64,000 nucleotides of DNA, from assembly GCA_022826515.1 (NCBI GenBank), contig JAJDUT010000112.1, positions 8,801 through 72,800 on the forward strand, written 5' to 3'. This document shows, piece by piece, positions 34,126-43,261 of this stretch. Numbering within the stretch: the stretch's first letter is position 1; each line of letters opens with the position of its first letter. The position numbers and the translations under genes were made by a program. The notes under the pieces are model-generated. The model saw only the letters and a program-made list of their open reading frames with translations, searched no databases and had not been told where the DNA came from. This DNA comes from Candidatus Latescibacterota bacterium (GTDB taxonomy: Bacteria > Latescibacterota > UBA2968 > UBA8231).

Positions 34126-35772
34126 ATGTTGCGCAAGATAATGCTCGCGGTCGGCACCGCCCTGTTGCCGACCATTGCCTTAGCGGCCACCATCGACGTC
34201 ACCACTGCCGATATTCCGGTCGGCGGCAGCGTGGAATGGACCGCAGACAACGAGTACGTGCTCAACGGATTAGTCTTTGTCAGTGAGGGAGCCTCGCTGA
34301 CGATTCAGGCGGGCACGGTCATCAAGGGCAAGCCGGGACAAGGCGAAAACGCCAGCGCCCTCGTCGTCGCCCGCGGCGGCAAAATTTTCGCCGAAGGTAC
34401 GGCGGATAAGCCAATCATCTTCACCGCCGAAGCCGACAATGCCAGCGACCCCAGTGACTTGCCGCTCGACGCGCGCGGCCTCTGGGGCGGCGTCATCATC
34501 CTCGGCTGGGCTAGCCTCAATTCCGAGCCGGGCGAAACCCCCATTGAGGGCATTCCCACCACCGAGCCACGCGGCCTCTACGGCGGCGACGACGACAGCG
34601 ATAACTCTGGCGTCTTCCGCTATGTCTCCATCCGCTACGGCGGCACCGACATTGGCGCGGGCAACGAAATCAACGGCCTGACCATGGGCGGCGTCGGCAG
34701 TGGCACAGTCATCGAATACGTCGAAGTGTACAACAACCAAGACGACGGCTTTGAGTGGTTCGGCGGCACAGTCAACACCAAGTACCTGGTCTCGGCGTTC
34801 AACGGCGACGACGCCTTTGACTACGACGAAGGCTTTCGCGGCAAAGGCCAGTTCTGGTTCGTGATTCAAGATGCCGAAACAGGCAATCGCGCCGGTGAGC
34901 ACGACGGCGGCACCACGCCCGAGGACGGCACGCCCTACGCCACGCCAGCCATCTACAATGCCACCTACATCGGCTCCGGTGCCTTTTCCACCAACGGCGA
35001 CAACGACGTAGTGCTCAAAATCCGCGACAATGCCGGTGGCAAATACCACAACAGTATTTTCACCGACTTCGCCGGTGAAGGCGTCGATATTGAGGATTTG
35101 GAGTCGGGCGAAGACAGCCGCGCTCGCTTAGAAGCTGGTGACCTCGTCTTGGCCAACAACATTTGGTGGGGCTTTGGCGTCGGTAACGAATTAGCTGCTA
35201 TCGCCCCGGATCAGTTTGCGGCCGACCACCTTGCCGCCCATAACAACCAAATCGTCAATCCACAGCTCACTGGTATTTCTCGGAGCCTAGACGGCGGCTT
35301 GGATCCTCGCCCGCAGACTGGCAGTCCGGCTTTGAGCGGCGGCGGAACCATTCCCGACGACGGCTTCTACACCCAAGTCACCTACGTCGGGGCCTTCGGC
35401 GACGAACTGTGGACTTCGGGTTGGACCTTCCTCGCTGAGGCCGGCATCATGCCCAACGAGATGGCAACCGTCATCGCCTCAGAATCGGAGGTTTCAGCAG
35501 CCATACCCAGTGCTTACACACTAAACCAAAACTATCCCAACCCCTTCAACCCCAGCACGACCATTGCCTTCGCCATTCCGGCGGATGGCCACGTCGAGCT
35601 GATTCTCTTCAATACCCTCGGCCAACAGGTAGCAACACTATCCGAAGGGTGGCGCATGGCTGGCTCCTACTCGGTCGCCGTCGATGCGTCAGACCTCAGC
35701 GCCGGCACGTACTTCTACCGCCTCCGTGCTGGTGACCAAGTCCTGCACCGCAAGATGACCTTGCTCAAATAG
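34126..35772 (+). CDS. Secreted beta-helix-like protein with C-terminal sorting domain
   Basis: A 548-aa exported protein (signal MLRKIMLAVGTALLPTIALAA). The middle has right-handed beta-helix character (LVFVSEGASLTIQAGTVIKG, LWGGVIILGWA, FRYVSIRYGG). About 75 C-terminal residues start YTLNQNYPNPFNPSTTI and end FYRLRAGDQVLHRKMTLLK; this is the Por/T9SS-type sorting domain. The start is ATG 34126 with AGGAGG 5 bases upstream. It follows the TonB receptor and shares the phosphate context. It may capture or process substrate at the cell surface; no catalytic motif is recognised. Confidence 0.82.
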   Translation: MLRKIMLAVGTALLPTIALAATIDVTTADIPVGGSVEWTADNEYVLNGLVFVSEGASLTIQAGTVIKGKPGQGENASALVVARGGKIFAEGTADKPIIFTAEADNASDPSDLPLDARGLWGGVIILGWASLNSEPGETPIEGIPTTEPRGLYGGDDDSDNSGVFRYVSIRYGGTDIGAGNEINGLTMGGVGSGTVIEYVEVYNNQDDGFEWFGGTVNTKYLVSAFNGDDAFDYDEGFRGKGQFWFVIQDAETGNRAGEHDGGTTPEDGTPYATPAIYNATYIGSGAFSTNGDNDVVLKIRDNAGGKYHNSIFTDFAGEGVDIEDLESGEDSRARLEAGDLVLANNIWWGFGVGNELAAIAPDQFAADHLAAHNNQIVNPQLTGISRSLDGGLDPRPQTGSPALSGGGTIPDDGFYTQVTYVGAFGDELWTSGWTFLAEAGIMPNEMATVIASESEVSAAIPSAYTLNQNYPNPFNPSTTIAFAIPADGHVELILFNTLGQQVATLSEGWRMAGSYSVAVDASDLSAGTYFYRLRAGDQVLHRKMTLLK

Positions 35773-35793
35773 GACTTTTTCGCGGGACAAAAG

Positions 35794-35830
35794 AAAAGCG
35801 GGATGGGTGTAAAACCCGTCCCGCTTTTTT
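35794..35830. terminator. Bidirectional rho-independent terminator
   Basis: GCGGGATGGGT (35798-35808) pairs with ACCCGTCCCGC (35814-35824). A run of T follows at 35825-35830 and a run of A precedes at 35794-35797. It separates the convergent secreted-protein and glgC genes and can stop both. Confidence 0.9.
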
Positions 35831-35848
35831 GCACGTCCGCTCTCTTCT

Positions 35849-37105
35849 TTACACCACCGTCCCCGACGGAATCACCGCGTCCTTAGGCACAACCACGATC
35901 CCATCGCGGATGTAGTAATTGGTCTCGTCGGCCTCGACGCCTCGATCCTTGTTGGTGATGCAAACCCGCTCGCCGATGCGCGCGTTTTTGTCGATGATCG
36001 CGCCGGTGATTTTGCTGTTGGCACCAATCCCCATATCTGGAATGCCTTGGGCGGCATTGCGCGCGCGATCGGCCGGCGACTCATCCGAATCAGCACCCAT
36101 GACAATGGTGTTGGAAATCTGGCAATTCTCGCCAATCACCGAGCGGATCCCGATCACCGAGCGCTCGATCCGGGCCGACCGAACGTACGAGCCTTCGCAG
36201 ATGATCCCTCGCTCAATATGGCAATTCTCCAGCCGCGTGCCAGAGAGGAAGCGAGCGTGCGTGTAAACTGGTGCGTCGGCCCGGTAAAAGTTAAAAGGCG
36301 GTGGCTGATCCGTCAGCGCCAAATTGGCCTCGTAAAAAGAGCGAATGGTGCCGATGTCTTCCCAATAGCCGTCAAAGGTGTGGGCAAAAACGCCGATCTT
36401 GTGGATCGCACCCGGAATGATATGCTTGCCGAAATCGTCTTGGTCGCTGCTCATCAGCAGGCTGACCAAGACTTGGGGTTCAAACACGTAAATACCCATA
36501 GAGGCCAAATAGCAATCCTCCGAATCGGCTGCTGGCAGCCGCAGAGCATCCAGTTCGGCCTCGTCCTGCGGCTTCTCGCGAAAATCCACAATCCGCCCCT
36601 GAGCATTCATCTGCACGATCCCCAGCCCGGGCGCAGCTTCTCTCGTCACTGGCTTAACCGCAATCGACACGTCCGCGCCGCGCGCTCGGTGCTCTTCGAC
36701 AAAGGCGCGGTAATCCATGCGATAAAGGTGGTCGCCCGACAGGATTAGCACTTGTTCGGCCCGGCGCGAGAGCAAATGCCTGAGTTGTTGGCGCACCGCA
36801 TCGGCCGTGCCTTGGTACCAAGCAGCGCTGTCTTGGGTCTGCTCGGCAGCCAAGATCTCGACAAAGCCATCGGAAAAGGAATCAAAGCGGTACGTCGTGC
36901 TGATGTGGCGGTGGAGCGAAGCAGAATTGAATTGAGTCAGGGCAAAAATGCGGTTGACCCCAGAATGCAAACAATTGCTGATGGGAATGTCGATTAAGCG
37001 GTACTTGCCGCCAATCGGCACGGCTGGCTTGGAGCGAAGCTGCGTCAGCGGGAAGAGCCGCGCACCCTGTCCACCCCCGAGGATGACTCCAATGACGTTC
37101 CTCAT
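35849..37105 (-). CDS. glgC: Glucose-1-phosphate adenylyltransferase
   Basis: Makes ADP-glucose from glucose-1-phosphate and ATP, the committed step of glycogen synthesis (418 aa). N-terminal GGGQGARLFPLT, the KPAVPIGGKYRLIDIPISN block, LSGDHLYRMDY and the C-terminal left-handed beta-helix are present. The sequence is close to the plant/cyanobacterial type. No other glycogen gene lies nearby. It is divergent from the WD40 gene. Confidence 0.94.
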   Translation of the reverse strand: MRNVIGVILGGGQGARLFPLTQLRSKPAVPIGGKYRLIDIPISNCLHSGVNRIFALTQFNSASLHRHISTTYRFDSFSDGFVEILAAEQTQDSAAWYQGTADAVRQQLRHLLSRRAEQVLILSGDHLYRMDYRAFVEEHRARGADVSIAVKPVTREAAPGLGIVQMNAQGRIVDFREKPQDEAELDALRLPAADSEDCYLASMGIYVFEPQVLVSLLMSSDQDDFGKHIIPGAIHKIGVFAHTFDGYWEDIGTIRSFYEANLALTDQPPPFNFYRADAPVYTHARFLSGTRLENCHIERGIICEGSYVRSARIERSVIGIRSVIGENCQISNTIVMGADSDESPADRARNAAQGIPDMGIGANSKITGAIIDKNARIGERVCITNKDRGVEADETNYYIRDGIVVVPKDAVIPSGTVV

Positions 37106-37199
37106 AACTGAAAACTCCCGATTCTAAAGTTAGGCTCAGTCCTCTAAGTAGCCTTATCTTATAGCTTTTTCCCACCTTAGCAAGCCCACCTCGGGCGAA

Positions 37200-37228
37200 T
37201 TGGGCCGCCGCGCAAAATAGCATATTTT
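37200..37228 (+). promoter_or_regulatory. Possible promoter of the WD40 gene
   Basis: TTGGGC (37200-37205) and TATTTT (37223-37228) are 17 bp apart, ahead of AGGAGA and the ATG at 37250. Both hexamers are moderate matches. Confidence 0.35.
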
Positions 37229-37249
37229 GTTTCACCTAGGAGAAGCCTT

Positions 37250-39166
37250 ATGAAAACATTATTCGCCTTTATAGTCGGGCTAGCAGTGGTGGCCCCTGCT
37301 AGCGCCGATTCTGATTCTCCCACCACGAGTCGGCTAGTTACCCTGGGGCATGTGGGCCTAGTCCGATCTTTGTCGTTTTCACCCGATGGAGCCACACTGG
37401 CGTCTTGGTCAGACGATAATACCGTAGTTCTCTGGGATGTCGCCAGCCAGAGACAGTTGGCTGTCCTCAAGGAGCATGTGGACCCCTCTGTCTTTTCCAG
37501 CGCATTTTCGGTCCGATCGGTGGCGTTTTCGCTCGACGGCACCACCCTGGCGTCTTGGGCAGGCGATAATACCGTAGTCCTGCGGGATGTCGCCAGCCAG
37601 AAGCGACTCGAGATCCTCGAAGGTCATGCCGGCCTAGTCCGATCTGTGGCGTTTTCACCCGACGGCACCACACTCGCATCCGGGGCGAGCGATAACATCG
37701 TAGTCCTCTGGGATGTCGCCAGCCGGAAACAGCGGGCTATCCTCAAAGGGCATGTAGATAGCGTCCACGCCGTGGCGTTTTCACCCGACGGCACCACACT
37801 CGCGTCCGGATCAAGTGATAATACTGTAGCCCTTTGGGATGTCGCTAGGCGGGGGCGGGTGGCCACACTTAAAGGGCATACGGGCACTGTCCAATCCGTG
37901 GCGTTTTCACCCGATGGTACCATCCTCGCGTCCGGGTCAAGTGATAACACCATAGTCCTGTGGAATGTCGCCAGCCGGAGGCGACTAGCCACTCTCAAAG
38001 GACATACGGGTACTGTTTTTTTCGTAGTGTTTTCACCCGACGGCACCACACTCGCGTCCGGGTCATACGATAGGGCATACAATAACACCGTAACCCTGTG
38101 GGACGTCGTTAGCCGGAGGCAGCGAGCCACCCTCAAAGAGCATAATGTCACTTTCGCGGCGTTTTCGCCCGACGGAACCATGCTCGCGTTTGGGGCCCGG
38201 GATGGTGGAGTCCTGCTCTGGCGACCTCCTCAGGTGGAGATCGATCAATCCGTTACAGACGACGTCGCCGATCCTTCCACGTGGAAGCAGCAAGCCACCC
38301 TACAAGGGAATGGGTCGGGGGTCCAATCTGTGGCGTTTTCGCCCGACGGGACCACCCTGGTATCCGGGGACAAGGGTAAAACCATAGTCCTGTGGGATGT
38401 TGCCAGTCGGAAACAGCGGGACATCTTAGGGCATACGGGGAATGTCACTTCCGTGGCGTTTTCGCCCGACGGAGCCATGCTGGCATCCGGGGACGAAAAT
38501 AAAACCGTAGTCCTGTGGGATATAGCGAGGCGGCGGCAGCGAGACACCTTGGAAGGGCATAAGGATAGGATCCAAACCGTGGCGTTTTCGCCCGATGGAA
38601 CCACGCTGGCGTCTGGGTCTGACGATAACAACGTAGTCTTTTGGGACGTCGCAAGGCAGAAGCGACTAACCACCCTAAAAGGGCATACCGATTGGGTCCA
38701 ATCCGTGGCGTTTTCGCCCGATGGAACCATGCTGGCATCCAGCTCAAGCGATGACACTGTAATCCTATGGGATGTCGAGAGCCGCAAGCGACTAACCACC
38801 CTAAAAGGACATACGGACTACGTTCTTGCAGGATCGTTTTCGCCCGACGGTTCCATGCTCGCCTCCGGCTCAAGCGATAACACCGTAATCCTGTGGGAGG
38901 TCGAAAGTCGCGAGCGGCTAACCACCCTAAAAGGACATACGGGGAATGTCACTTCCGTGGCGTTTTCACCCGATGGCGCCCTGTTGGCGTCCGGGGCGAG
39001 CGATAACACCATAATTCTTTGGGAGGTCGAGAGTCGCAAGCGACTAACCACCCTCAAAGGGCATACCGATTGGGTCCAATCCGTCTCGTTTTCACCCGAC
39101 GGGACCATGCTCGCCTCCGGGGCTGAGGACGGTACGGTCCTGCTCTGGCGATATTTTTCTCAGTAG
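37250..39166 (+). CDS. Secreted WD40-repeat protein with 14 repeats
   Basis: A 638-aa protein with signal peptide MKTLFAFIVGLAVVAPASA followed almost entirely by WD40 repeats of about 42 residues (consensus GHT..V.SVAFSPDGT.LASGS.DNTV.LWDV). I count 14. Repeats 1-7 are separated from 8-14 by a non-repeat linker around DQSVTDDVADPSTWKQQ. That fits two seven-bladed propellers exported to the periplasm or surface, probably a protein-binding scaffold. AGGAGA precedes the ATG. Individual repeats are nearly identical in DNA, showing recent duplication. Confidence 0.93.
   Translation: MKTLFAFIVGLAVVAPASADSDSPTTSRLVTLGHVGLVRSLSFSPDGATLASWSDDNTVVLWDVASQRQLAVLKEHVDPSVFSSAFSVRSVAFSLDGTTLASWAGDNTVVLRDVASQKRLEILEGHAGLVRSVAFSPDGTTLASGASDNIVVLWDVASRKQRAILKGHVDSVHAVAFSPDGTTLASGSSDNTVALWDVARRGRVATLKGHTGTVQSVAFSPDGTILASGSSDNTIVLWNVASRRRLATLKGHTGTVFFVVFSPDGTTLASGSYDRAYNNTVTLWDVVSRRQRATLKEHNVTFAAFSPDGTMLAFGARDGGVLLWRPPQVEIDQSVTDDVADPSTWKQQATLQGNGSGVQSVAFSPDGTTLVSGDKGKTIVLWDVASRKQRDILGHTGNVTSVAFSPDGAMLASGDENKTVVLWDIARRRQRDTLEGHKDRIQTVAFSPDGTTLASGSDDNNVVFWDVARQKRLTTLKGHTDWVQSVAFSPDGTMLASSSSDDTVILWDVESRKRLTTLKGHTDYVLAGSFSPDGSMLASGSSDNTVILWEVESRERLTTLKGHTGNVTSVAFSPDGALLASGASDNTIILWEVESRKRLTTLKGHTDWVQSVSFSPDGTMLASGAEDGTVLLWRYFSQ
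38432..39084 (+). repeat. Near-identical 126-bp units inside the WD40 gene
   Basis: A 32-base block at 38432-38463 recurs exactly at 38936-38967 (504 bp, four units). A 26-base block at 38681-38706 recurs at 39059-39084 (378 bp, three units). The unit of 126 bp equals 42 codons. Such identity at synonymous sites indicates recent internal duplication or gene conversion. Confidence 0.85.
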
Positions 39167-39175
39167 GAGCACTTC

Positions 39176-39904
39176 ATGACGGGAAAATTACAGCACAAGA
39201 CTGCGTTGATCACCGGAGCGGGCCGAGGCATTGGGCGGGCCATCGCCGAATGCTTTGTCCGCGAGGGAGCACGAGTGGCTGTCGCCGATATAGACGCAAG
39301 CACCGCCCGCGCCACAGCTACTGAGATCGACGCGTTGGGATTGGCAATGGACGTGTCGTCCAAAACCTCAGTCCTCGCCGGCACGAGTCGCGTGCTCGAC
39401 GAATTCGGCCAACTCGACATCCTCGTCAACAACGCCGGCTACCTCGTCTATACGACCTTTGAATCGTGCAGCGAAGAGAACTGGGACCGCATCGTCGATG
39501 TCAACATGAAGGGCCCTTTCCTCTGCGCCCAAGCAGTCATCCCCCATATGAAGGCGCGCCGCCAAGGCACCATCATCAACATGACTTCCCTAGCGGCCAA
39601 GACCGGCGGCCTAGCCGCTGGCCCTCCCTACGCAGCAGCCAAAGCCGGCGTCCTCACCTTGACCATTGGCCTAGCGCGCGCCCTCGCCCCGGACCAAATC
39701 CGCGTCAACGCCATAGCTCCCGGCGTCATCGACACCGCCATGACTTCCGCCCCCGAACACGACCAGCTCAAGGCCTCCATCCCCCTCGGCCGCTCTGGCC
39801 AGCCCGAAGACGTAGCCAACTGTGCGCTCTTTCTGGCTTCGGACGACGCGCGGCACATCACTGGCGAAACCATCGATGTCAACGGGGGATTGTACATGGA
39901 CTGA
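39176..39904 (+). CDS. SDR-family oxidoreductase
   Basis: A classical short-chain dehydrogenase (242 aa). Cofactor motif GAGRGIGRA, NNAGYLV, the active-site Ser in MTSLAAK and YAAAK are present, ending with the usual GETIDVNGGLYMD. The substrate is not readable. AGGAG lies 6 bases before the ATG, only 9 bases after the WD40 stop, so the two may be co-transcribed. Confidence 0.88.
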   Translation: MTGKLQHKTALITGAGRGIGRAIAECFVREGARVAVADIDASTARATATEIDALGLAMDVSSKTSVLAGTSRVLDEFGQLDILVNNAGYLVYTTFESCSEENWDRIVDVNMKGPFLCAQAVIPHMKARRQGTIINMTSLAAKTGGLAAGPPYAAAKAGVLTLTIGLARALAPDQIRVNAIAPGVIDTAMTSAPEHDQLKASIPLGRSGQPEDVANCALFLASDDARHITGETIDVNGGLYMD

Positions 39905-39971
39905 GTGCGGAGGTGCAAGCACCCTAGCACCGGCGTTGGTCAGACTAAGGATTATTGTTGTAAAGGATTCT

Positions 39972-40748
39972 TCACTCGCGACCAGCGGCCAAGTCGCGCA
40001 ATAAGGCGGCGTAGCCCGTCTCCCCTTCCCGCTCCCAGACCTCCAACAGCACCGATCCGACGATGCCGATTTCGGCCTGGCCCTGTAGCTGCCGCAAATC
40101 TTCCCCGCTACGCAGGCCAAAGCCGATTCCCAGCGGCAGGTCTGTTGCTTTGCGGCACCGCGCAATAAACCGGTAGAGTTCCTCGCCTAAGTCGGTCTGG
40201 CGGCCAGTTACGCCCTTGCGCGCCACCGCATAGACAAACTCTTTGGCTTGGGCACCAATCTGCTGTAGCCGCTGCTCGGTGTTGGTCGGGGTCATCAATA
40301 AAATCGGCGTTTGCTCACACTCCGCGCCTACTGCCAACAGATCGCCGTACTCTTCGACCGGCAAGTCCGGCAGGATAAAGCCACAGGCCCCGCTTGCTGC
40401 CAAGCGGCGGCAGAACGGGCCGTGCCCCAAGCGGAACGCCGTGTTGTAGTAGCCCATCATCAAATGCGGGAAGGGAAAAGCCGCAGTCGCGCGCTGCATA
40501 AGGTCGAAGTACTGGTCGAGAGTAAGGCCGCTTTCGAGGGCCTGCTGGTTGGCTAGCGCAAAGGTCGGCCCGTCGGCGATTGGCTCGCTAAAGGGCATCT
40601 GCAATTCGACCAAATCGACCTCGGCCTCGGCCATAATCTCCAGCATCCGCCAGTTGGCCTCCAGCGAAGGAAAACCAGCGATCAGATGCGTCATTAGCAG
40701 CACCTTGCGCTCGCTGAGCCGCTCTTCGATATAGGCTTGCAGATTCAC
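39972..40748 (-). CDS. trpA: Tryptophan synthase alpha subunit
   Basis: Cleaves indole-3-glycerol phosphate to indole, which is channelled to TrpB (258 aa). Catalytic glutamate is in LVELQMPFSEPIADGP and the aspartate in IADGP; the usual SDP reads SEP. Phosphate-binding GFGLRSGEDL and GSVLLE follow. It overlaps trpB by 4 bases. Confidence 0.92.
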   Translation of the reverse strand: MNLQAYIEERLSERKVLLMTHLIAGFPSLEANWRMLEIMAEAEVDLVELQMPFSEPIADGPTFALANQQALESGLTLDQYFDLMQRATAAFPFPHLMMGYYNTAFRLGHGPFCRRLAASGACGFILPDLPVEEYGDLLAVGAECEQTPILLMTPTNTEQRLQQIGAQAKEFVYAVARKGVTGRQTDLGEELYRFIARCRKATDLPLGIGFGLRSGEDLRQLQGQAEIGIVGSVLLEVWEREGETGYAALLRDLAAGRE

Positions 40749-41995
40749 GATCGGGCGGCTTTGTCGGCGAGGAAGCGCTGCCAGTTTTCGTCTTCGAGCG
40801 CGTCGGCGATGGTGAAAATGTCTTTGTCGCCGCGGCCGGACAGGCCAATCAGCACCACTTGGTCAGGCGTCATCTCGCCCACTTCGCGCAGGGCACCGGC
40901 CAAGGCATGGGTGCTTTCGAGCGCGCCGATAATACCCTCGCTGCGCATCATGCGCTTGAGCGCTGCGATCACTTCTTGGTCGGTCGCGGCCTCAATGCGC
41001 ACCCGGCCTATTTCGGCCAAGTGGGCGAGAATTGGACTGACGCCGATGTAGTCTAGCCCCGCCGCCACCGAGTGCGTGTGCCGCATTTGACCTTCGGCAT
41101 CTTGGAAGAAAAAGGTCTTATAGCCTTGGGCGACCCCGGGCGTACCGACGAGGCCGGCCAAGCGCGAGGCATGCTCCCCCGTCTCCAGCCCCCGGCCTCC
41201 AGCCTCGACCCCGACCAACTCAACGGACGCGTCGTCGAGGAATCCCAAGAATAGGCCCGTGGCATTGGACCCGCCGCCGACGCAGGCGTACACCCTATCG
41301 GGCAGACGCCCCACTGACTCCAATAGCTGCTGGCGGCTCTCCTCGCCGATGATTCGCTGGAAATAGGCGACGATTTGCGGGAAGGGATGTGGGCCGCACG
41401 CTGTGCCGAGCACATAGTGCGTGTCGGCCATGGAATAGGCCCAATCGCGGAGGCTCTCGTTGATGGCATCCTTGAGCGTGGCCGAGCCATCGGTTACGGG
41501 CACCACCTCGGCACCTAATTGCTCCATCCAGAACACATTGGGCCGCTGGCGCTCCACATCGACGGCCCCCATGTAGATGGTGCATTCCAGCCCCAAACGG
41601 GCGGCCATTGTCGCCGTGGCCACGCCGTGCTGACCGGCCCCGGTCTCGGCGATGACCCGGCTTTTGCCCATGCGGCGCACCAACAAGCCCTGGCCCATAA
41701 CGTTGTTGACCTTGTGGGCACCCGTATGGTTGAGATCTTCGCGCTTGAGCAAGATCCGCGCCCCGCCGACCTCGCGGGAGAGATTTTCGAGCAAGGTAAT
41801 CGGAGTCGGCCGGCAGGAATACGTCCGCATCACCTGCTCGAACTCCGCCCAAAAGGAAGGGTCGCGGCGCGCGTCCGCGAAAACCTGAGTCAATTCGTCG
41901 AGGGTCGTGCGGAGGATTTCGGGGACAAAGGCCCCACCGTATTCGCCGTAGTACCCAGCGCGCGGGTGGTTGAAAATGGCGTCCGTCAGCCCCAT
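40745..41995 (-). CDS. trpB: Tryptophan synthase beta subunit
   Basis: PLP enzyme joining indole and serine to tryptophan (416 aa). The Schiff-base lysine is in GAHKVNN. KREDLNHTG, GAGQHGVA and the phosphate-cup GGGSNATG are intact. It starts one base after the ribosomal-protein-S1-like gene and is followed by trpA; other trp genes are not in the window. Confidence 0.95.
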   Translation of the reverse strand: MGLTDAIFNHPRAGYYGEYGGAFVPEILRTTLDELTQVFADARRDPSFWAEFEQVMRTYSCRPTPITLLENLSREVGGARILLKREDLNHTGAHKVNNVMGQGLLVRRMGKSRVIAETGAGQHGVATATMAARLGLECTIYMGAVDVERQRPNVFWMEQLGAEVVPVTDGSATLKDAINESLRDWAYSMADTHYVLGTACGPHPFPQIVAYFQRIIGEESRQQLLESVGRLPDRVYACVGGGSNATGLFLGFLDDASVELVGVEAGGRGLETGEHASRLAGLVGTPGVAQGYKTFFFQDAEGQMRHTHSVAAGLDYIGVSPILAHLAEIGRVRIEAATDQEVIAALKRMMRSEGIIGALESTHALAGALREVGEMTPDQVVLIGLSGRGDKDIFTIADALEDENWQRFLADKAARS

Positions 41996-41996
41996 C

Positions 41997-43241
41997 TCAA
42001 TCGGTCAGATTGGCGCGCCGGAGCGCTTCGAGCATGGCACTGCTGCCCTGCTCGGCTTCCTGCTCCTGCTGCTGCCGCTGGCGGAACTCGGCGAGATGGG
42101 CTTCGGATTCGAGGGCATCGACTTGGTTGATCGACAGGCGCAAGCGCTGACGGCGGACATCTACTTCGAGCACCACCACCTTGACCTCTTCCTCGAGTGA
42201 GAGCACTTCGCGCGGGTGGCTGATGCGGCGGTCGGCGATTTCTGAGACATGCACCAGCCCGCGCACGCCTTCGGCCAACTCGACAAATGCGCCAAAATCC
42301 TCCAGCCCATCGACCTTGCCGGTGACGACTGTGCCGACTGCGAACTGCTCTTTGATCTCTTGCCAAGGGTCCTTTTCCAGCGCCTTGATCGACAGCGAGA
42401 TCCGCTCCTTGCGCCGTTTGCCCAAGTCCTTGGTACGCAAGACCGCGACTTGGACCTGCTGCCCTACCTCGAGGGCTTCTTGGGGATGGCCGACGCGCTT
42501 ATGGCTGATCTCCGAGACGTGGACCAAACCCTCTACTCCAGACCCTAAATCGACGAACGCACCAAACGACTCCAGCCGCGTTACTTTGCCCGCCAGTTGC
42601 GCGCCTTTCTTTAGCTGGCTGCGCACCGCGCCAGCGGCCTTGTCCTGCTCGGCTTCGAGCAAGGCCCGGCGCGACAGGACGATCACGCGGCCCTGATGGC
42701 GGAACTCGATAATTCTAAAGGTCAAGGTCTGGCCGCGGTATTCCTCGGCATTTTCCACGTACTGAGTATCAACGTGTGAGATCGGGCAAAAACCGCGCAC
42801 GTCGCCCTCGATGGTCACGCCCAATCCCCCCTTGTTGACCGCGTCAATTCGGCCTTCGACCGGTAGCCCGGCCTTGTACGCCTGGTAGAGCAAATCGGCC
42901 TGGACGTCTTGGCGGCTCAAGCCGCGGCTGAGCAGGACCTCGTCCCCAGTAGCCACGACAAAGGCCCGAATCGGGTCGCCGACCTTGTAGCGCAACTCCC
43001 CATCGGGGCCTTTAAGCTCGCTGGTGCGGATTATGGCCTCATCCCGACTGCCGTACTCGACAAAGCTGTTCTCATCCTCGATTTTGACGATCACGCCGCT
43101 GACCTCGTCGCCGACTGAGACCTCACTAGTAGTCGGAGCCGGTGGTGCTCCTTCGGCGTCGAGCATCTGAGCAAAATTTTCGCCTTGCTCAGCGCGGTCT
43201 GCGGCCGGGGTGAGTTCGTCCTTGGAATCTGCCTCTGTCAT
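41997..43241 (-). CDS. rpsA: Ribosomal protein S1-like, four S1 domains
   Basis: An RNA-binding protein of 414 aa from ATG 43241 (a GTG lies just before at 43244). An acidic N-terminal tail of about 40 residues is followed by four S1 domains starting near VGDEVSGVIVKI, AGLPVEGRIDAV, KGAQLAGKVTRL and VGTVVTGKVDGL. The tail is Gln/Glu-rich. E. coli S1 has six domains; four-domain forms occur widely. It is co-directional with qor and trpBA and nearly touches trpB. Confidence 0.85.
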   Translation of the reverse strand: MTEADSKDELTPAADRAEQGENFAQMLDAEGAPPAPTTSEVSVGDEVSGVIVKIEDENSFVEYGSRDEAIIRTSELKGPDGELRYKVGDPIRAFVVATGDEVLLSRGLSRQDVQADLLYQAYKAGLPVEGRIDAVNKGGLGVTIEGDVRGFCPISHVDTQYVENAEEYRGQTLTFRIIEFRHQGRVIVLSRRALLEAEQDKAAGAVRSQLKKGAQLAGKVTRLESFGAFVDLGSGVEGLVHVSEISHKRVGHPQEALEVGQQVQVAVLRTKDLGKRRKERISLSIKALEKDPWQEIKEQFAVGTVVTGKVDGLEDFGAFVELAEGVRGLVHVSEIADRRISHPREVLSLEEEVKVVVLEVDVRRQRLRLSINQVDALESEAHLAEFRQRQQQEQEAEQGSSAMLEALRRANLTD

Positions 43242-43261
43242 CACCTGTCTCCTTGGCTACT

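Noticed and set aside
37250..39166. Regular 126-bp periodicity as a CRISPR-like array
   Set aside because: The repeats are coding WD40 units in one reading frame; there are no short identical repeats with unique spacers.
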